A stretch of DNA of 64,000 nt, taken from contig JAQTZA010000006.1 of the NCBI GenBank assembly GCA_028687995.1, forward strand, positions 180,434-244,433, in the 5' to 3' direction. Numbering within the stretch: position 1 is the stretch's first letter; the number at the start of each line of letters is the position of its first letter. Under the pieces are notes generated by a model. That model worked only from the letters and a program-made list of their open reading frames with translations. It had not been told where the DNA came from and made no database searches. The position numbers and the translations under genes were made by a program. The DNA is from Bacteroidales bacterium (GTDB taxonomy: Bacteria > Bacteroidota > Bacteroidia > Bacteroidales > UBA7332). Shown in pieces: positions 55,564-63,874 of this stretch.

Positions 55564-56439
55564 ATGTCTGACGAAATAAAAAAACACAAATTCAGAAAGA
55601 ATACTGATTTTGGCATTGAGGTAGTCCCGCTAGCCGCTTTAACGAAAGTGAACCGAGTGAACTTGGTAACCCCACATAGAACGAATTTCTATCACGTTTT
55701 TCTTTTTGAAGATTGTCAGCCAACTCATTTTATTGATTTTGAACCTATCAGAATAAAACCATACTCGCTCCTATTTATCGATAAAGACCGCGTTCATCAG
55801 TTCGACGAACTACTGAATTACGAAGGTTCGGTTTTGATTTTTACGGACGATTTTTTTAGTACAAACGATAGCGATACAAAATTTCTTCGTAGCAGTATTC
55901 TATTCAACGACTTATCCGATAATAAATCCATAACTCTTTCCAAAAGTGATTTTGAACGATTCGTATCAATTTGCGAAACAGTCACAGACGAATTGAATCA
56001 ACCCAACGATCATGTCAAACATTCGATTCTCAAGAATCTGCTACACAATTTTCTCTTGTTGGCCGAACGCGAAAAAAGAAAACAGGGATTCGTCTCTCTA
56101 GAAAAAGGAGTAGACCTCGATTATACACTTCTTTTTCGAGATCTTTTGGAATCAAATTTCACCCAGTTGAAAGCGGTTAGCGATTACGCTTCAAGAATTT
56201 TCATTTCTGAAAAAAGGTTAGGTCAAGCTACGTCCATTGTGTTAGGTAAAACGCCCAAAGAGATGATTAACGAACGCGTTTTGCTGGAAGCCAAGCGATT
56301 GTTGGTTCACAGCAATTTGTCTATCAAAGAGATTGGTCTAAGTCTTGGATTCGAGGACTCAGCCTACTTTGTTCGTTTTTTTAGAAAAAATGCCGAAACT
56401 ACACCTGTAGAATTTCGAGAACAGCACCTTAAAAAGTAA
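55564..56439 (+). CDS. AraC family transcriptional regulator
   Basis: 291 residues: a cupin-like sensor domain (~25-125, HRTNFYHVFLFEDCQPTHFIDFEPIRIKPYSLLFI) and a C-terminal AraC DNA-binding domain (~190-291) with the two helix-turn-helices SIKEIGLSLGFEDSAYFVRFFRKNAETTP. It probably controls the three small genes that follow on the same strand, starting 118 bp later. The ligand is not known. Confidence 0.92.
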   Translation: MSDEIKKHKFRKNTDFGIEVVPLAALTKVNRVNLVTPHRTNFYHVFLFEDCQPTHFIDFEPIRIKPYSLLFIDKDRVHQFDELLNYEGSVLIFTDDFFSTNDSDTKFLRSSILFNDLSDNKSITLSKSDFERFVSICETVTDELNQPNDHVKHSILKNLLHNFLLLAEREKRKQGFVSLEKGVDLDYTLLFRDLLESNFTQLKAVSDYASRIFISEKRLGQATSIVLGKTPKEMINERVLLEAKRLLVHSNLSIKEIGLSLGFEDSAYFVRFFRKNAETTPVEFREQHLKK

Positions 56440-56557
56440 ATTCCCAGTCCCCTTTCCACTTTATTCCGAGAAGTGCAAGAGTAAGTCCGATTTGTCCATT
56501 GTGCAAAGCGCCAATCTGCTGCACCTTTGCATTATAAACTTTTTAATTTTAAGAAAT

Positions 56558-56968
56558 ATGGACAAAAACAGAGAGACGTTAATCGCATTTTATAGAAAAT
56601 GCTTAACAGTAAACCCCGAAACAAATACAAACGAAACGTTGAGCGAAATTCTTGCTGATACTTTCATTTCAAGCGGTTCAGTAGATAGCAAAACCAAAGA
56701 GCAACTGATTGGGCAAATTGGATTCTTTTGGAAACTGATTCCCGACTTGAAATGGGAGCCACAAGAGATGGTTATCGAGGGCAACAAATATGTGGTGCGT
56801 AGCTTTGCAAGTGGTACACCCAATGGCGATTTTATGGGACTACCAACTGATGGTACTAAATCGTTCAAAATCATGACCATTGATTGTCATACCATCGAAA
56901 ATGGAAAAATTCAATCGGTGCATCACCTCGAAGATTGGGCAACAGCTATGAAACAACTTAAAGCATAA
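56558..56968 (+). CDS. SnoaL-like ester-cyclase-type protein
   Basis: 136 residues from the ATG at 56558 (MDKNRETLIAFYRKCLTVNP); the longer frame runs into the promoter region. The NTF2-like fold shows LSEILADTFISSG, FWKLIPDLKWEPQEMVIEGNKYVVRSFASGTPNGDFMGLPTDGTKSF and the C-terminal HTIENGKIQSVHHLEDWATAMKQL. SnoaL-type proteins bind small hydrophobic molecules and some isomerise or cyclise them; most members are uncharacterised. It follows the AraC gene and precedes a membrane-protein gene by 4 bp. Confidence 0.85.
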   Translation: MDKNRETLIAFYRKCLTVNPETNTNETLSEILADTFISSGSVDSKTKEQLIGQIGFFWKLIPDLKWEPQEMVIEGNKYVVRSFASGTPNGDFMGLPTDGTKSFKIMTIDCHTIENGKIQSVHHLEDWATAMKQLKA

Positions 56969-56972
56969 TGGT

Positions 56973-57383
56973 ATGGATTCAAAAAAATTAGTCCCAAAAT
57001 GGACAAGAATTGTCGTCGGAGCATTGGCGATTGCTAATTTTGTATTTGGAATTTCAAACTATTTCAAATATGATGCACTGTTTCAAAACAGTCAGATTGG
57101 AGTAGACCTTGGTGGCTTAGGTGCAAAATTCGCAAGTTTCGAATTTGGAGCTCGTAATTTTGCCATTGGTTTTGCATTGTTAATTGTTGCTCTGGTTGGC
57201 GTTCCTGAAACCATTGCTATCGTCACTATCATCCGAGCATTGATTGAATTACAAAGTGTAATCATTGCTCTCTTAGCTGGCACGTTTGGTGTAGGTGCTG
57301 TAGTAGCCATCGTGATGTTTGCAGTAGAGATTTTTATCATCAAAACGATGTTTGGAATCGTTGCAAAACGAGACAATAAGTAA
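56973..57383 (+). CDS. Small four-helix membrane protein of unknown function
   Basis: 136 residues with four predicted membrane helices at about 13-30, 55-78, 80-103 and 108-128 (ARNFAIGFALLIVALVGVPETI, IIALLAGTFGVGAVVAIVMFAVEIFII). It resembles small DoxX- or DUF4267-type membrane proteins in length and layout, but I cannot name a family. The gene starts 4 bp after the SnoaL-like gene and ends 1 bp before the ABM-like one, so the three form a tight operon under the AraC gene. Confidence 0.75.
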   Translation: MDSKKLVPKWTRIVVGALAIANFVFGISNYFKYDALFQNSQIGVDLGGLGAKFASFEFGARNFAIGFALLIVALVGVPETIAIVTIIRALIELQSVIIALLAGTFGVGAVVAIVMFAVEIFIIKTMFGIVAKRDNK

Positions 57384-57384
57384 C

Positions 57385-57681
57385 ATGGAATTCGTAGGTA
57401 TTGCAAAGTTCAAATTAATTGAAGGCGTATCCGATAACGATTTATTGGAAGCCGAAAAAGGGATTCGAAAGGCGATGAAATCTCAAAAAGGATTTCTATC
57501 TCGGGAGCTCGGGAAATTCGAAGATGGACATTGGATTGTTACCATTCGGTGGGCTTCCAGAGAAGATGGGTCGAAATGGACAGAAAATTTAAAACAATTT
57601 GAGATCGTTCGAAGGCAACATCAGATGATTGATTTCACTACCATGCGTATGGAGTTTTATCAGAAGCAAATTATACTATAA
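57385..57681 (+). CDS. Antibiotic biosynthesis monooxygenase (ABM)-like protein
   Basis: 98 residues from the ATG at 57385 (MEFVGIAKFKLIEGVSDNDLL). The small ferredoxin-like fold is typical of the ABM superfamily: alternating strands FVGIAKFKLI and HWIVTIRWAS with helix LEAEKGIRKAMKSQKGFLSREL. Members act on quinones, haem or small aromatic compounds, but many are untested. It closes the operon AraC / SnoaL-like / membrane / ABM, and is followed by a terminator. Confidence 0.75.
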   Translation: MEFVGIAKFKLIEGVSDNDLLEAEKGIRKAMKSQKGFLSRELGKFEDGHWIVTIRWASREDGSKWTENLKQFEIVRRQHQMIDFTTMRMEFYQKQIIL

Positions 57682-57725
57682 AAAAGAGGCTGATCACGAT
57701 ATTAAATCGAGTTCAGCCTCTCTTG
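57681..57725. terminator. Bidirectional terminator between the ABM operon and pckA
   Basis: AAGAGGCTGA pairs with TTCAGCCTCTCTT around a ~18-nt loop; A and T runs flank it on both strands. Confidence 0.8.
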
Positions 57726-57743
57726 AATTATTTAATCTAATAT

Positions 57744-59531
57744 TTAGATTCCTAATTTGCCTTTTAATGTAGCTAATTCAGCAGCTAATTCAGCAGGCAG
57801 GTGCGAACCGAAGTTTGCATAATGCTCGTCGATCAAAGCTACTTCATCTTTCCACTCTTCTGCATTTACCGCTAAAGCGTTAACCATTTGCTCTTTAGTC
57901 ATATCCAAACCTTCGGTATTGATAGCGCCTACAGCTGGAACTTTACCTACAAATGTATCAACTGTTTCGCCTTTGCCATCGCAACGATCGAAGATGTAAG
58001 CCAACACGCGGCTGTTTTCACCGTAACCAGGCCACAAGAACTTACCGTTCTCTTTGCGGAACCAGTTTACGAAGAATATTTTTGGCAATTTGTCAGCAGT
58101 AGTTTTTGTTCCGGTAGCAATCCAGTGACCAAAATAGTCACCCATATTGTATCCGCAGAAAGGTAACATAGCGAATGGATCACGACGTACACCTGCTTTC
58201 AATCCGATAGCAGCAGCAGTCACTTCCGAACCTACGATTGATCCCATGAATACGCCATTATTCCAGCTTGAAGCTTCGTGTACCAAAGGCACAGTAGAAG
58301 GACGACGACCACCAAATAAAATGGCAGAAATCGGAACACCTGCTGGATTTTCCCATTCAGAGTCGATGCAAGGACATTGTTCTGCAGGTGCAGTGAAACG
58401 AGCATTCGCATGAGCTACAGGCTCTTTTGATTCTGGATTGTAAACGTTGTTTTTCCAATCGATAGTTCCTGGAGGACAGTCGTAACCGATTCCTTCCCAC
58501 CAGATGTCGCCATCAGGAGTTAAACCAACGTTTGTGAAGATTGTATTTGCACGAGCTGAAAGCATCGCATTTGGGTTAGTGTCCATAGATGTGAAAGGAG
58601 CAACACCAAAGAAACCTGCTTCTGGATTGATAGCATATAAGCGACCATCAGCACCGAATTTCATCCAAGCGATATCGTCACCAACTGTTTCTACTTTCCA
58701 GCCTGGAATTGTAGGAACCAACATGGCGAGGTTTGTTTTTCCACAAGCTGATGGGAATGCAGCAGCTACATATTTCTTTTCGCCAGCAGGATTAGTGATG
58801 CCTAAGATCAACATGTGCTCGGCTAACCATCCTTGCTCTTTCGCCATAGAAGAGGCGATACGAAGTGCAAAACATTTTTTGCCTAACAATGCGTTTCCGC
58901 CGTAACCTGATCCGTAAGAAAGGATTTCTTGTGTTGCAGGAAAGTGTGTGATATATTTTTTCTCGATTGGAGCACATGGCCATTTTACGTCTTTTTGACC
59001 TGGCTCAAGTGGCGCACCTACAGAGTGTACTGAAGGCACGAAGTGTCCGTTTTCTCCCAATACATCCAATACTGCTTTTCCCATGCGAGTCATGATTTTC
59101 ATATTCACAACTACATAAGGAGAATCTGTCAATTCGATACCGATGTGAGCGATATCAGAGCCTAAAGGTCCCATGCTGAAAGGAATAACGTACATTGTAC
59201 GACCTTTCATTGCGCCTTTGTATAACTCCAACATTGTAGCTTTCATCTCTACTGGATCTGCCCAATTATTTGTTGGACCTGCTTCTTCTGCAGTTTTAGT
59301 GCAGATATACGTTCTGTTTTCTACACGTGCCACGTCGCTAGGATCTGATTGAAAATAGTAGCTTCCTGGACGTTTTTCTTCGTTCAACTTAACGGCCATT
59401 CCAGAGGCAACCATTTCATCCAAGAGGCGTTGGTTTTCTTCTTCAGAACCATCTACCCAAACAACATTAGTCGGTTGGAGCACTTCAGCCCACTCATTTA
59501 CCCAGCTAATTAATTTCTGATTTTTTGTCAT
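57744..59531 (-). CDS. pckA: Phosphoenolpyruvate carboxykinase, GTP-dependent type
   Basis: 595 residues of the GTP-utilising class, recognisable from the P-loop [22 protein letters not shown] with the hyper-reactive cysteine, the metal region [30 protein letters not shown] and the nucleotide region [27 protein letters not shown]-type enzymes are ~535 residues with a different loop. It interconverts oxaloacetate and PEP; in fermenting Bacteroidota it often runs toward oxaloacetate. The start [25 protein letters not shown] is standard for the family. Confidence 0.96.
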   Translation of the reverse strand: MTKNQKLISWVNEWAEVLQPTNVVWVDGSEEENQRLLDEMVASGMAVKLNEEKRPGSYYFQSDPSDVARVENRTYICTKTAEEAGPTNNWADPVEMKATMLELYKGAMKGRTMYVIPFSMGPLGSDIAHIGIELTDSPYVVVNMKIMTRMGKAVLDVLGENGHFVPSVHSVGAPLEPGQKDVKWPCAPIEKKYITHFPATQEILSYGSGYGGNALLGKKCFALRIASSMAKEQGWLAEHMLILGITNPAGEKKYVAAAFPSACGKTNLAMLVPTIPGWKVETVGDDIAWMKFGADGRLYAINPEAGFFGVAPFTSMDTNPNAMLSARANTIFTNVGLTPDGDIWWEGIGYDCPPGTIDWKNNVYNPESKEPVAHANARFTAPAEQCPCIDSEWENPAGVPISAILFGGRRPSTVPLVHEASSWNNGVFMGSIVGSEVTAAAIGLKAGVRRDPFAMLPFCGYNMGDYFGHWIATGTKTTADKLPKIFFVNWFRKENGKFLWPGYGENSRVLAYIFDRCDGKGETVDTFVGKVPAVGAINTEGLDMTKEQMVNALAVNAEEWKDEVALIDEHYANFGSHLPAELAAELATLKGKLGI

Positions 59532-59603
59532 TTTAATTGAAGTGTTAGTAAGTATAATTGTTTTATTTTTGCCTTTTGGATTCTATCATTAAATTGAACA
59601 GTG

Positions 59604-59611
59604 CAAATATA
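59604..59611 (-). promoter_or_regulatory. -7 box of pckA
   Basis: The minus strand reads TATATTTG, a perfect TAnnTTTG box, 73 bp before the pckA ATG. Confidence 0.5.
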
Positions 59612-59715
59612 CTGATTAAATTTAACATGCTAAAAAACATATACGGAAATTTTTCCTTAATTAAAATTAAAATGAGAAATTGGCATCTTTTCAATCAATA
59701 AATGCCTGAAAATTG

Positions 59716-59723
59716 TATATTTG
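59716..59723 (+). promoter_or_regulatory. -7 box of upp
   Basis: TATATTTG, a perfect Bacteroidota -7 box, 50 bp before the upp ATG and back to back with the pckA promoter. Confidence 0.5.
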
Positions 59724-59772
59724 CAGCACATTATTTAGATAGTAAGATTTCTTAATTATTAGATTTTCCCCT

Positions 59773-60426
59773 ATGCTGCTACACAATCTATCGGCAAATA
59801 ACTCTGAGTTATTGCGCTTTGTTTCAGAAATCAGAGATGTAGAAATTCAAAAAGATAGCCTTCGTTTTCGACGAAACTTAGAAAGAATTGGAGAAATTAT
59901 GGCGTATGAGATGAGTAAGACCTTCAATTACGAACCAAAAGAGGTGCAAACTCCACTTGGAACATCACCAACGTTTGAAAGCACCGATCAGATTGTAATT
60001 TCTACTATTCTACGAGCTGGACTGCCATTTCATCAAGGTTTTTTGAGCTATTTCGACCGTGCGGAGAATGCGTTTGTGTCTGCTTACCGTAAATATAAAG
60101 ATGCGTTGAAATTCGAAATCTGCATCGAATACTTGGCGTCTCCCGATTTGAATGGAAAAACATTAATCGTAGCTGACCCGATGTTGGCAACTGGTGGTTC
60201 TTTGGAGTTGGCGTATGGCGCATTGCTGACTAAAGGCAAACCGGCTCGAACATTGATTGCCTCCGTGATTGCAAGCCAACAGGCGGTGGATTACCTCGCG
60301 AAGAAATTCCCCGACGACAACATTTCGCTTTGGACGGCAGCTATCGACCCAGAATTGAACGAGCACGCCTACATCATTCCTGGACTCGGCGATGCTGGCG
60401 ATTTGGCTTTTGGCGTGAAGCTATAA
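59773..60426 (+). CDS. upp: Uracil phosphoribosyltransferase
   Basis: 217 residues: SEIRDVEIQKDSLRFRRNLERIGEIMAYEM at the N-terminus, the catalytic loop region with ISTILRAGLPFHQGFL, and the PRPP-binding motif LIVADPMLATGGSLELAYGAL, ending GLGDAGDLAFGVKL. It makes UMP from uracil and PRPP in pyrimidine salvage. Length is typical for the Bacteroidota form. It stands divergent from pckA. Confidence 0.96.
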   Translation: MLLHNLSANNSELLRFVSEIRDVEIQKDSLRFRRNLERIGEIMAYEMSKTFNYEPKEVQTPLGTSPTFESTDQIVISTILRAGLPFHQGFLSYFDRAENAFVSAYRKYKDALKFEICIEYLASPDLNGKTLIVADPMLATGGSLELAYGALLTKGKPARTLIASVIASQQAVDYLAKKFPDDNISLWTAAIDPELNEHAYIIPGLGDAGDLAFGVKL

Positions 60427-60451
60427 GTACTAATTCCAAAACTACCTAATT

Positions 60452-61003
60452 ATGAAACGGACAAAACTAATTGCAATGCTTTTGCATGTGCTTGTTTTTA
60501 TGAGCTTTATTCTGCCGTTTCAGAGATGCAATATACCTAGAATGGCTGAGTGCGCAGCTCCTACAGCTGATTCAATAATCGTTTCTGAGACTAATCCAGA
60601 CTCAATTAAACAAGAGGTCAAAGCAGATTCAGTTGTTAATAATAATAAATTAAGTAAAGCGGTTAAAAAGATTAGTCTGTATGATAGTATAGTAAGCTTT
60701 ATTTTTTTTGATAAAGAATTAAACTATACGGGATTTGCAATGATAACTGCGGGCATTAGTAGTTACAAAACAGACTTCGGATTTCTTAATGCATTTGTCT
60801 TATTAATAATTGGATTCTTTATCTTAAGATTCCGAAAAAAAGACTCTTCAAAGCTTGTTCTAATCATCGATTCTCTCGGATTAATCTTCTTACTAATTGC
60901 CAAAGGTGATATGTGGGGATATTGGGTTTGTGTCGGTCTATGGACGGTGATGGTATTGTTTGACGGACTCCTTGTTTACAAATCAAAAACGGCTGTTTCG
61001 TGA
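60452..61003 (+). CDS. Exported or membrane protein of unknown function
   Basis: 183 residues: an N-terminal signal anchor (KLIAMLLHVLVFMSFILPF), a Ser/Asp-rich loop (~35-65) and three membrane helices at about 110-125, 135-150 and 155-175 (LNAFVLLIIGFFILRF, LVLIIDSLGLIFLLIA, YWVCVGLWTVMVLFDGLLVY). It has no family I can name. Its stop overlaps the next gene's ATG (TGATG), so it is translationally coupled to an AraC regulator, which suggests it acts in or is controlled by the same pathway. Confidence 0.7.
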   Translation: MKRTKLIAMLLHVLVFMSFILPFQRCNIPRMAECAAPTADSIIVSETNPDSIKQEVKADSVVNNNKLSKAVKKISLYDSIVSFIFFDKELNYTGFAMITAGISSYKTDFGFLNAFVLLIIGFFILRFRKKDSSKLVLIIDSLGLIFLLIAKGDMWGYWVCVGLWTVMVLFDGLLVYKSKTAVS

Positions 61004-61839
61004 TGATGGAATCCAAGTTTTCAAGTTCGCTTTTCGACATCTTTGAACTTACTCCTGATTTGGTCGAAGAGGTTTTAGCAGAGGATATCGACCCGCACCG
61101 CCACGACGAAGAGGAACTCATTATCCTCACAAAAGGCAGCCTTGAGCACTACATCGATTTCCAACTGGAAGTGGTAAATGCACCGGCTGTTTGCTACGTT
61201 CCTCAAGGAAAATTGCACAAACTGATGCCACGCACAGAATCCGAAGGCTGGGTAATTACTTATAAAAATGAGTTTATTCCAAATTCAGAACTGAGCTTCT
61301 ACTCTAATTTTGCAACGAGTTCGGCTATTCCCCTCACGGGTGGCATGTGTATGAACCGTTTCTCCGCCTTATGTCAATTAATCAACGGCGAATTCTCTCA
61401 TCCGCAGTGCGATTTGTCGACTATAAACCATCTGTTGAAGGCATTGATTGCAATGATTTTGGCAGAGCGCAAAACAAATCTGCCAAACGAGGCATCTATC
61501 AAGAACAACCAACAAAACACATTCAATACGTTTCTACGAATTCTGGAAGAGAATTATCGCCGAGCAGAAGGAGTTCAGTTTTATGCCGACAAACTCAATA
61601 TGAGTGCTCGCAACCTCAATCTGATTTGCAAAAACAACTTTGATAAAAGTGTTTCCGAAATCATCGAAACGCGAAAACTGATTGAGGCGAAGCAACTATT
61701 GCTGAACAGCGATAAACCCGTTTCTGAAATTGGATACGAACTCGGCTACAACGAGAAATCGTATTTTACCCGTGTTTTTCGCCAGAAAATGGGTATCACC
61801 CCGACCGATTTTAGGGATAAAGTAAGAAACTCAAACTGA
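61003..61839 (+). CDS. AraC family transcriptional regulator, coupled to upstream membrane protein
   Basis: 278 residues from the ATG overlapping the preceding stop (TGATG). The N-terminal cupin sensor (HRHDEEELIILTKGSLEHYIDFQLEVVNAPAVCYVPQGKLHKLMP) is followed by the AraC HTH domain (~180-278; YADKLNMSARNLNLICKNNFDKSVSEI and PVSEIGYELGYNEKSYFTRVFRQKMGITP). It resembles the transcriptional regulators that respond to small organic molecules. The YceI gene downstream is a plausible target but is separated by 146 bp and its own promoter box. Confidence 0.9.
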   Translation: MMESKFSSSLFDIFELTPDLVEEVLAEDIDPHRHDEEELIILTKGSLEHYIDFQLEVVNAPAVCYVPQGKLHKLMPRTESEGWVITYKNEFIPNSELSFYSNFATSSAIPLTGGMCMNRFSALCQLINGEFSHPQCDLSTINHLLKALIAMILAERKTNLPNEASIKNNQQNTFNTFLRILEENYRRAEGVQFYADKLNMSARNLNLICKNNFDKSVSEIIETRKLIEAKQLLLNSDKPVSEIGYELGYNEKSYFTRVFRQKMGITPTDFRDKVRNSN

Positions 61840-61899
61840 TTTTCCGAAAAGTACCACACCTTTACCGATAACTGTTACCACACCGCTATTTCGCTGCCC

Positions 61900-61907
61900 T
61901 ATCTTTG
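61900..61907 (+). promoter_or_regulatory. -7 box of the YceI gene
   Basis: TATCTTTG is a perfect -7 match, 78 bp before the start codon. Confidence 0.5.
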
Positions 61908-61985
61908 CATTATCAAATTTACGGGACTACTATAAATTGATTTTATAGAAACCCTCTCATTACAAACAATTTAAAAATAGCAAAG

Positions 61986-62555
61986 ATGAAAAAGTTAGCA
62001 ATTCTATCCCTATTGGTTGTATTAGCAACCAGCACTTTCGCACAGAAAAAGTACACACAAGACAAGTATCACTCGAAACTTATTTTTGGAGTGACTCACC
62101 TCAAAATCTCAGATGTTGAAGGTAAATTCAAATCGTTCGATGCTACAGCCACTGCTTCAAAAGCAGATTTCACAGATGCACAAGTAAGCTTGAAAGTGGA
62201 TGTAAATTCTATCGATACTGATATTGAGTATCGCGACAAGCATTTGAAAAGTCCCGATTTCTTTGATGCGGAGAAATTTCCGACTATCGATTTTAAAAGT
62301 AGTTCGTTCAAGAAAGTAGCTCCAAAGAAATACAAAATGGCAGGAACTTTGACAATGCACGGTGTGAGCAAACCCATTGTATTTGATGTGGTTTACAACG
62401 GATCGGCACAAACAATGGACAAAAAGACCAACCATGGTTTTGCCGTTACCGGAAAATTAAATCGTCTTGATTTTGGCATTGCTCCAAGCATGGCAAATGC
62501 AATGGTAAGTAACGAAATCACGTTGAAAGCCAACATCGAATTTACAGAAGAGTAA
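61986..62555 (+). CDS. YceI family periplasmic lipid-binding-type protein
   Basis: 189 residues with a signal peptide (MKKLAILSLLVVLATSTFA). The lipocalin-like YceI barrel shows KYHSKLIFGVTHLKISDVEGKFKSFDAT, DTDIEYRDKHLKSPDFFDAEKFPTIDFKS, TMHGVSKPIVFDVVYNG and a C-terminal strand NEITLKANIEFTEE. Relatives bind polyisoprenoids and are induced by high pH or stress; the role here is unknown. It is monocistronic, with its own promoter and terminator. Confidence 0.92.
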   Translation: MKKLAILSLLVVLATSTFAQKKYTQDKYHSKLIFGVTHLKISDVEGKFKSFDATATASKADFTDAQVSLKVDVNSIDTDIEYRDKHLKSPDFFDAEKFPTIDFKSSSFKKVAPKKYKMAGTLTMHGVSKPIVFDVVYNGSAQTMDKKTNHGFAVTGKLNRLDFGIAPSMANAMVSNEITLKANIEFTEE

Positions 62556-62575
62556 TATCGAATTATTTTGAGCAG

Positions 62576-62613
62576 AAAAGTGCAATTCTCGCTCTGAGGA
62601 TTGCACTTTTTTT
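62576..62613 (+). terminator. Terminator of the YceI gene
   Basis: AAGTGCAAT pairs with ATTGCACTT across a 13-nt loop and is followed by TTTTTTT. Confidence 0.85.
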
Positions 62614-62638
62614 ATGAATCTATTTTAAATTAAAGAAT

Positions 62639-63457
62639 ATGAATCAAGTCCCAGTGCAAAAAGCTTGTCCGAAAAGTGCAAAACTACCCGTTTTGTTTAT
62701 CGGTCATGGTTCGCCGATGAATGCCATCGAGAACAACTCGTTTACTGAAAGTTGGAGCAAGCTAGGCCAAGAGATGCCTAAACCATCTGCTATTCTCAGT
62801 ATTTCAGCTCATTGGGAGACAAAAGGTACGCACATAACGGTGGCGCAAAAACCTCAGACGATTCACGATTTTGGAGGCTTTCCTAAGGCGTTGTTCGAAG
62901 TAGAATATTCGGCTCAAGGTTGTCCGGAATTGGCTTATGAAATAAAGAATATCATCGAATCAGAAAATATTTCACTAGTAGAAAACTGGGGACTCGATCA
63001 TGGCACATGGAGCATTCTGAACCATCTCTATCCAGCAGCCGATGTGCCTGTTATTCAACTTAGCCTTGATTACTATAAAACTCCTCGTCAACACGTTGAA
63101 TTAGCCAAAGAGCTAGCTTTACTTCGCCGCAAAGGTGTGTTGATTATCGGAAGTGGAAACATCGTGCACAACCTCCGCATGATTGCATGGGATAAAATGA
63201 ACGAACCAGAGTATGGCTACGATTGGGCGATTGAAGCAAATAACAAGGTGAAATCCATCATCGAATCAGGTGATTTTGACCTTTTGTGCGATTATAAATC
63301 GTTGGGACCAGAGATGAATCTTGCTATACCTTCGCCCGACCATTTCTTACCGCTTTTGTATATCCTTGCCCTTAAAGAAGAAAATGAAGAGGTAGAGTTC
63401 TTCAACGATCAACTGATATTGGGTTCGCTGTCGATGCTTTCGATGAAGTTGGGATGA
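62639..63457 (+). CDS. ygiD: DODA-type extradiol aromatic ring-opening dioxygenase
   Basis: 272 residues of the LigB/DODA family: VLFIGHGSPMNAIENNSFTESW (first metal His), ILSISAHWETKGTHITVA (second His), VENWGLDHGTWSILNHLYP and LLIIGSGNIVHNLRMI. The Zn/Fe site opens catechol rings; YgiD itself is a 4,5-DOPA dioxygenase. Physiological substrates in Bacteroidota are unknown. The gene follows the YceI terminator and precedes the 41-bp repeat array. Symbol assigned by family resemblance. Confidence 0.88.
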   Translation: MNQVPVQKACPKSAKLPVLFIGHGSPMNAIENNSFTESWSKLGQEMPKPSAILSISAHWETKGTHITVAQKPQTIHDFGGFPKALFEVEYSAQGCPELAYEIKNIIESENISLVENWGLDHGTWSILNHLYPAADVPVIQLSLDYYKTPRQHVELAKELALLRRKGVLIIGSGNIVHNLRMIAWDKMNEPEYGYDWAIEANNKVKSIIESGDFDLLCDYKSLGPEMNLAIPSPDHFLPLLYILALKEENEEVEFFNDQLILGSLSMLSMKLG

Positions 63458-63563
63458 CGGTTCATCTTTTAATCGTATGAAGACTGAGATGCTGTTGCGT
63501 TTCGGTCTTTTTTTTGTGGGCAAAAGTCAAGAAGGCATTGCCTGTTTTGTGAAATTTGAGGTC

Positions 63564-63784
63564 TGCCCAGTCTGGGCAAAGGCGAATATTTTCTCCGACG
63601 AGCTTGCCCGACTTGGGCAAGGGCAAACTGGGAATTTTTGGAGCTTGCCCAGCTTGGGCAACCGTGAACTAGATTTTTTTGTTACTTGCCCAGCTTGGGC
63701 AAGCTCGAACTGAATTTTATTCAGCATTGCCCAAGCTGGGCAAGCTTGAACTAAACTTTTTTGGCGTTTGCCCAAAGTGGGCTA
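63564..63784. repeat. Six-copy 41-bp palindromic repeat array
   Basis: TGCCC starts at 63564, 63605, 63646, 63687, 63728 and 63769, an exact 41-bp period. Each unit opens with the palindrome TTGCCCAGCTTGGGCAA (variants in units 1, 2, 5 and 6) and continues with a related tail around GAACTAAATTTTTT. Because the tails are similar across copies this is a tandem minisatellite rather than a spacer-repeat array. 41 is not a multiple of three, so no repeated protein is encoded in register. The stretch from 63458 to the IS end otherwise contains no gene. Confidence 0.9.
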
Positions 63785-63874
63785 TGTAAATAAATTTTCC
63801 CATGAAATAGTAAGAAATGTTTGAATTTGGAAATCAAAGATTGGATATACCAACAAAAAAGCCTGACCTCATTA

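Noticed and set aside
63477..63775. Open frames through the 41-bp array on both strands
   Set aside because: 41 is not divisible by three and the translations (CPAWAKAN, LPKLGKLQ) are readings of the palindromes.
63564..63784. CRISPR array
   Set aside because: Repeat core is only ~17 bp, the intervening segments are themselves similar between units, and no cas genes are in the window.
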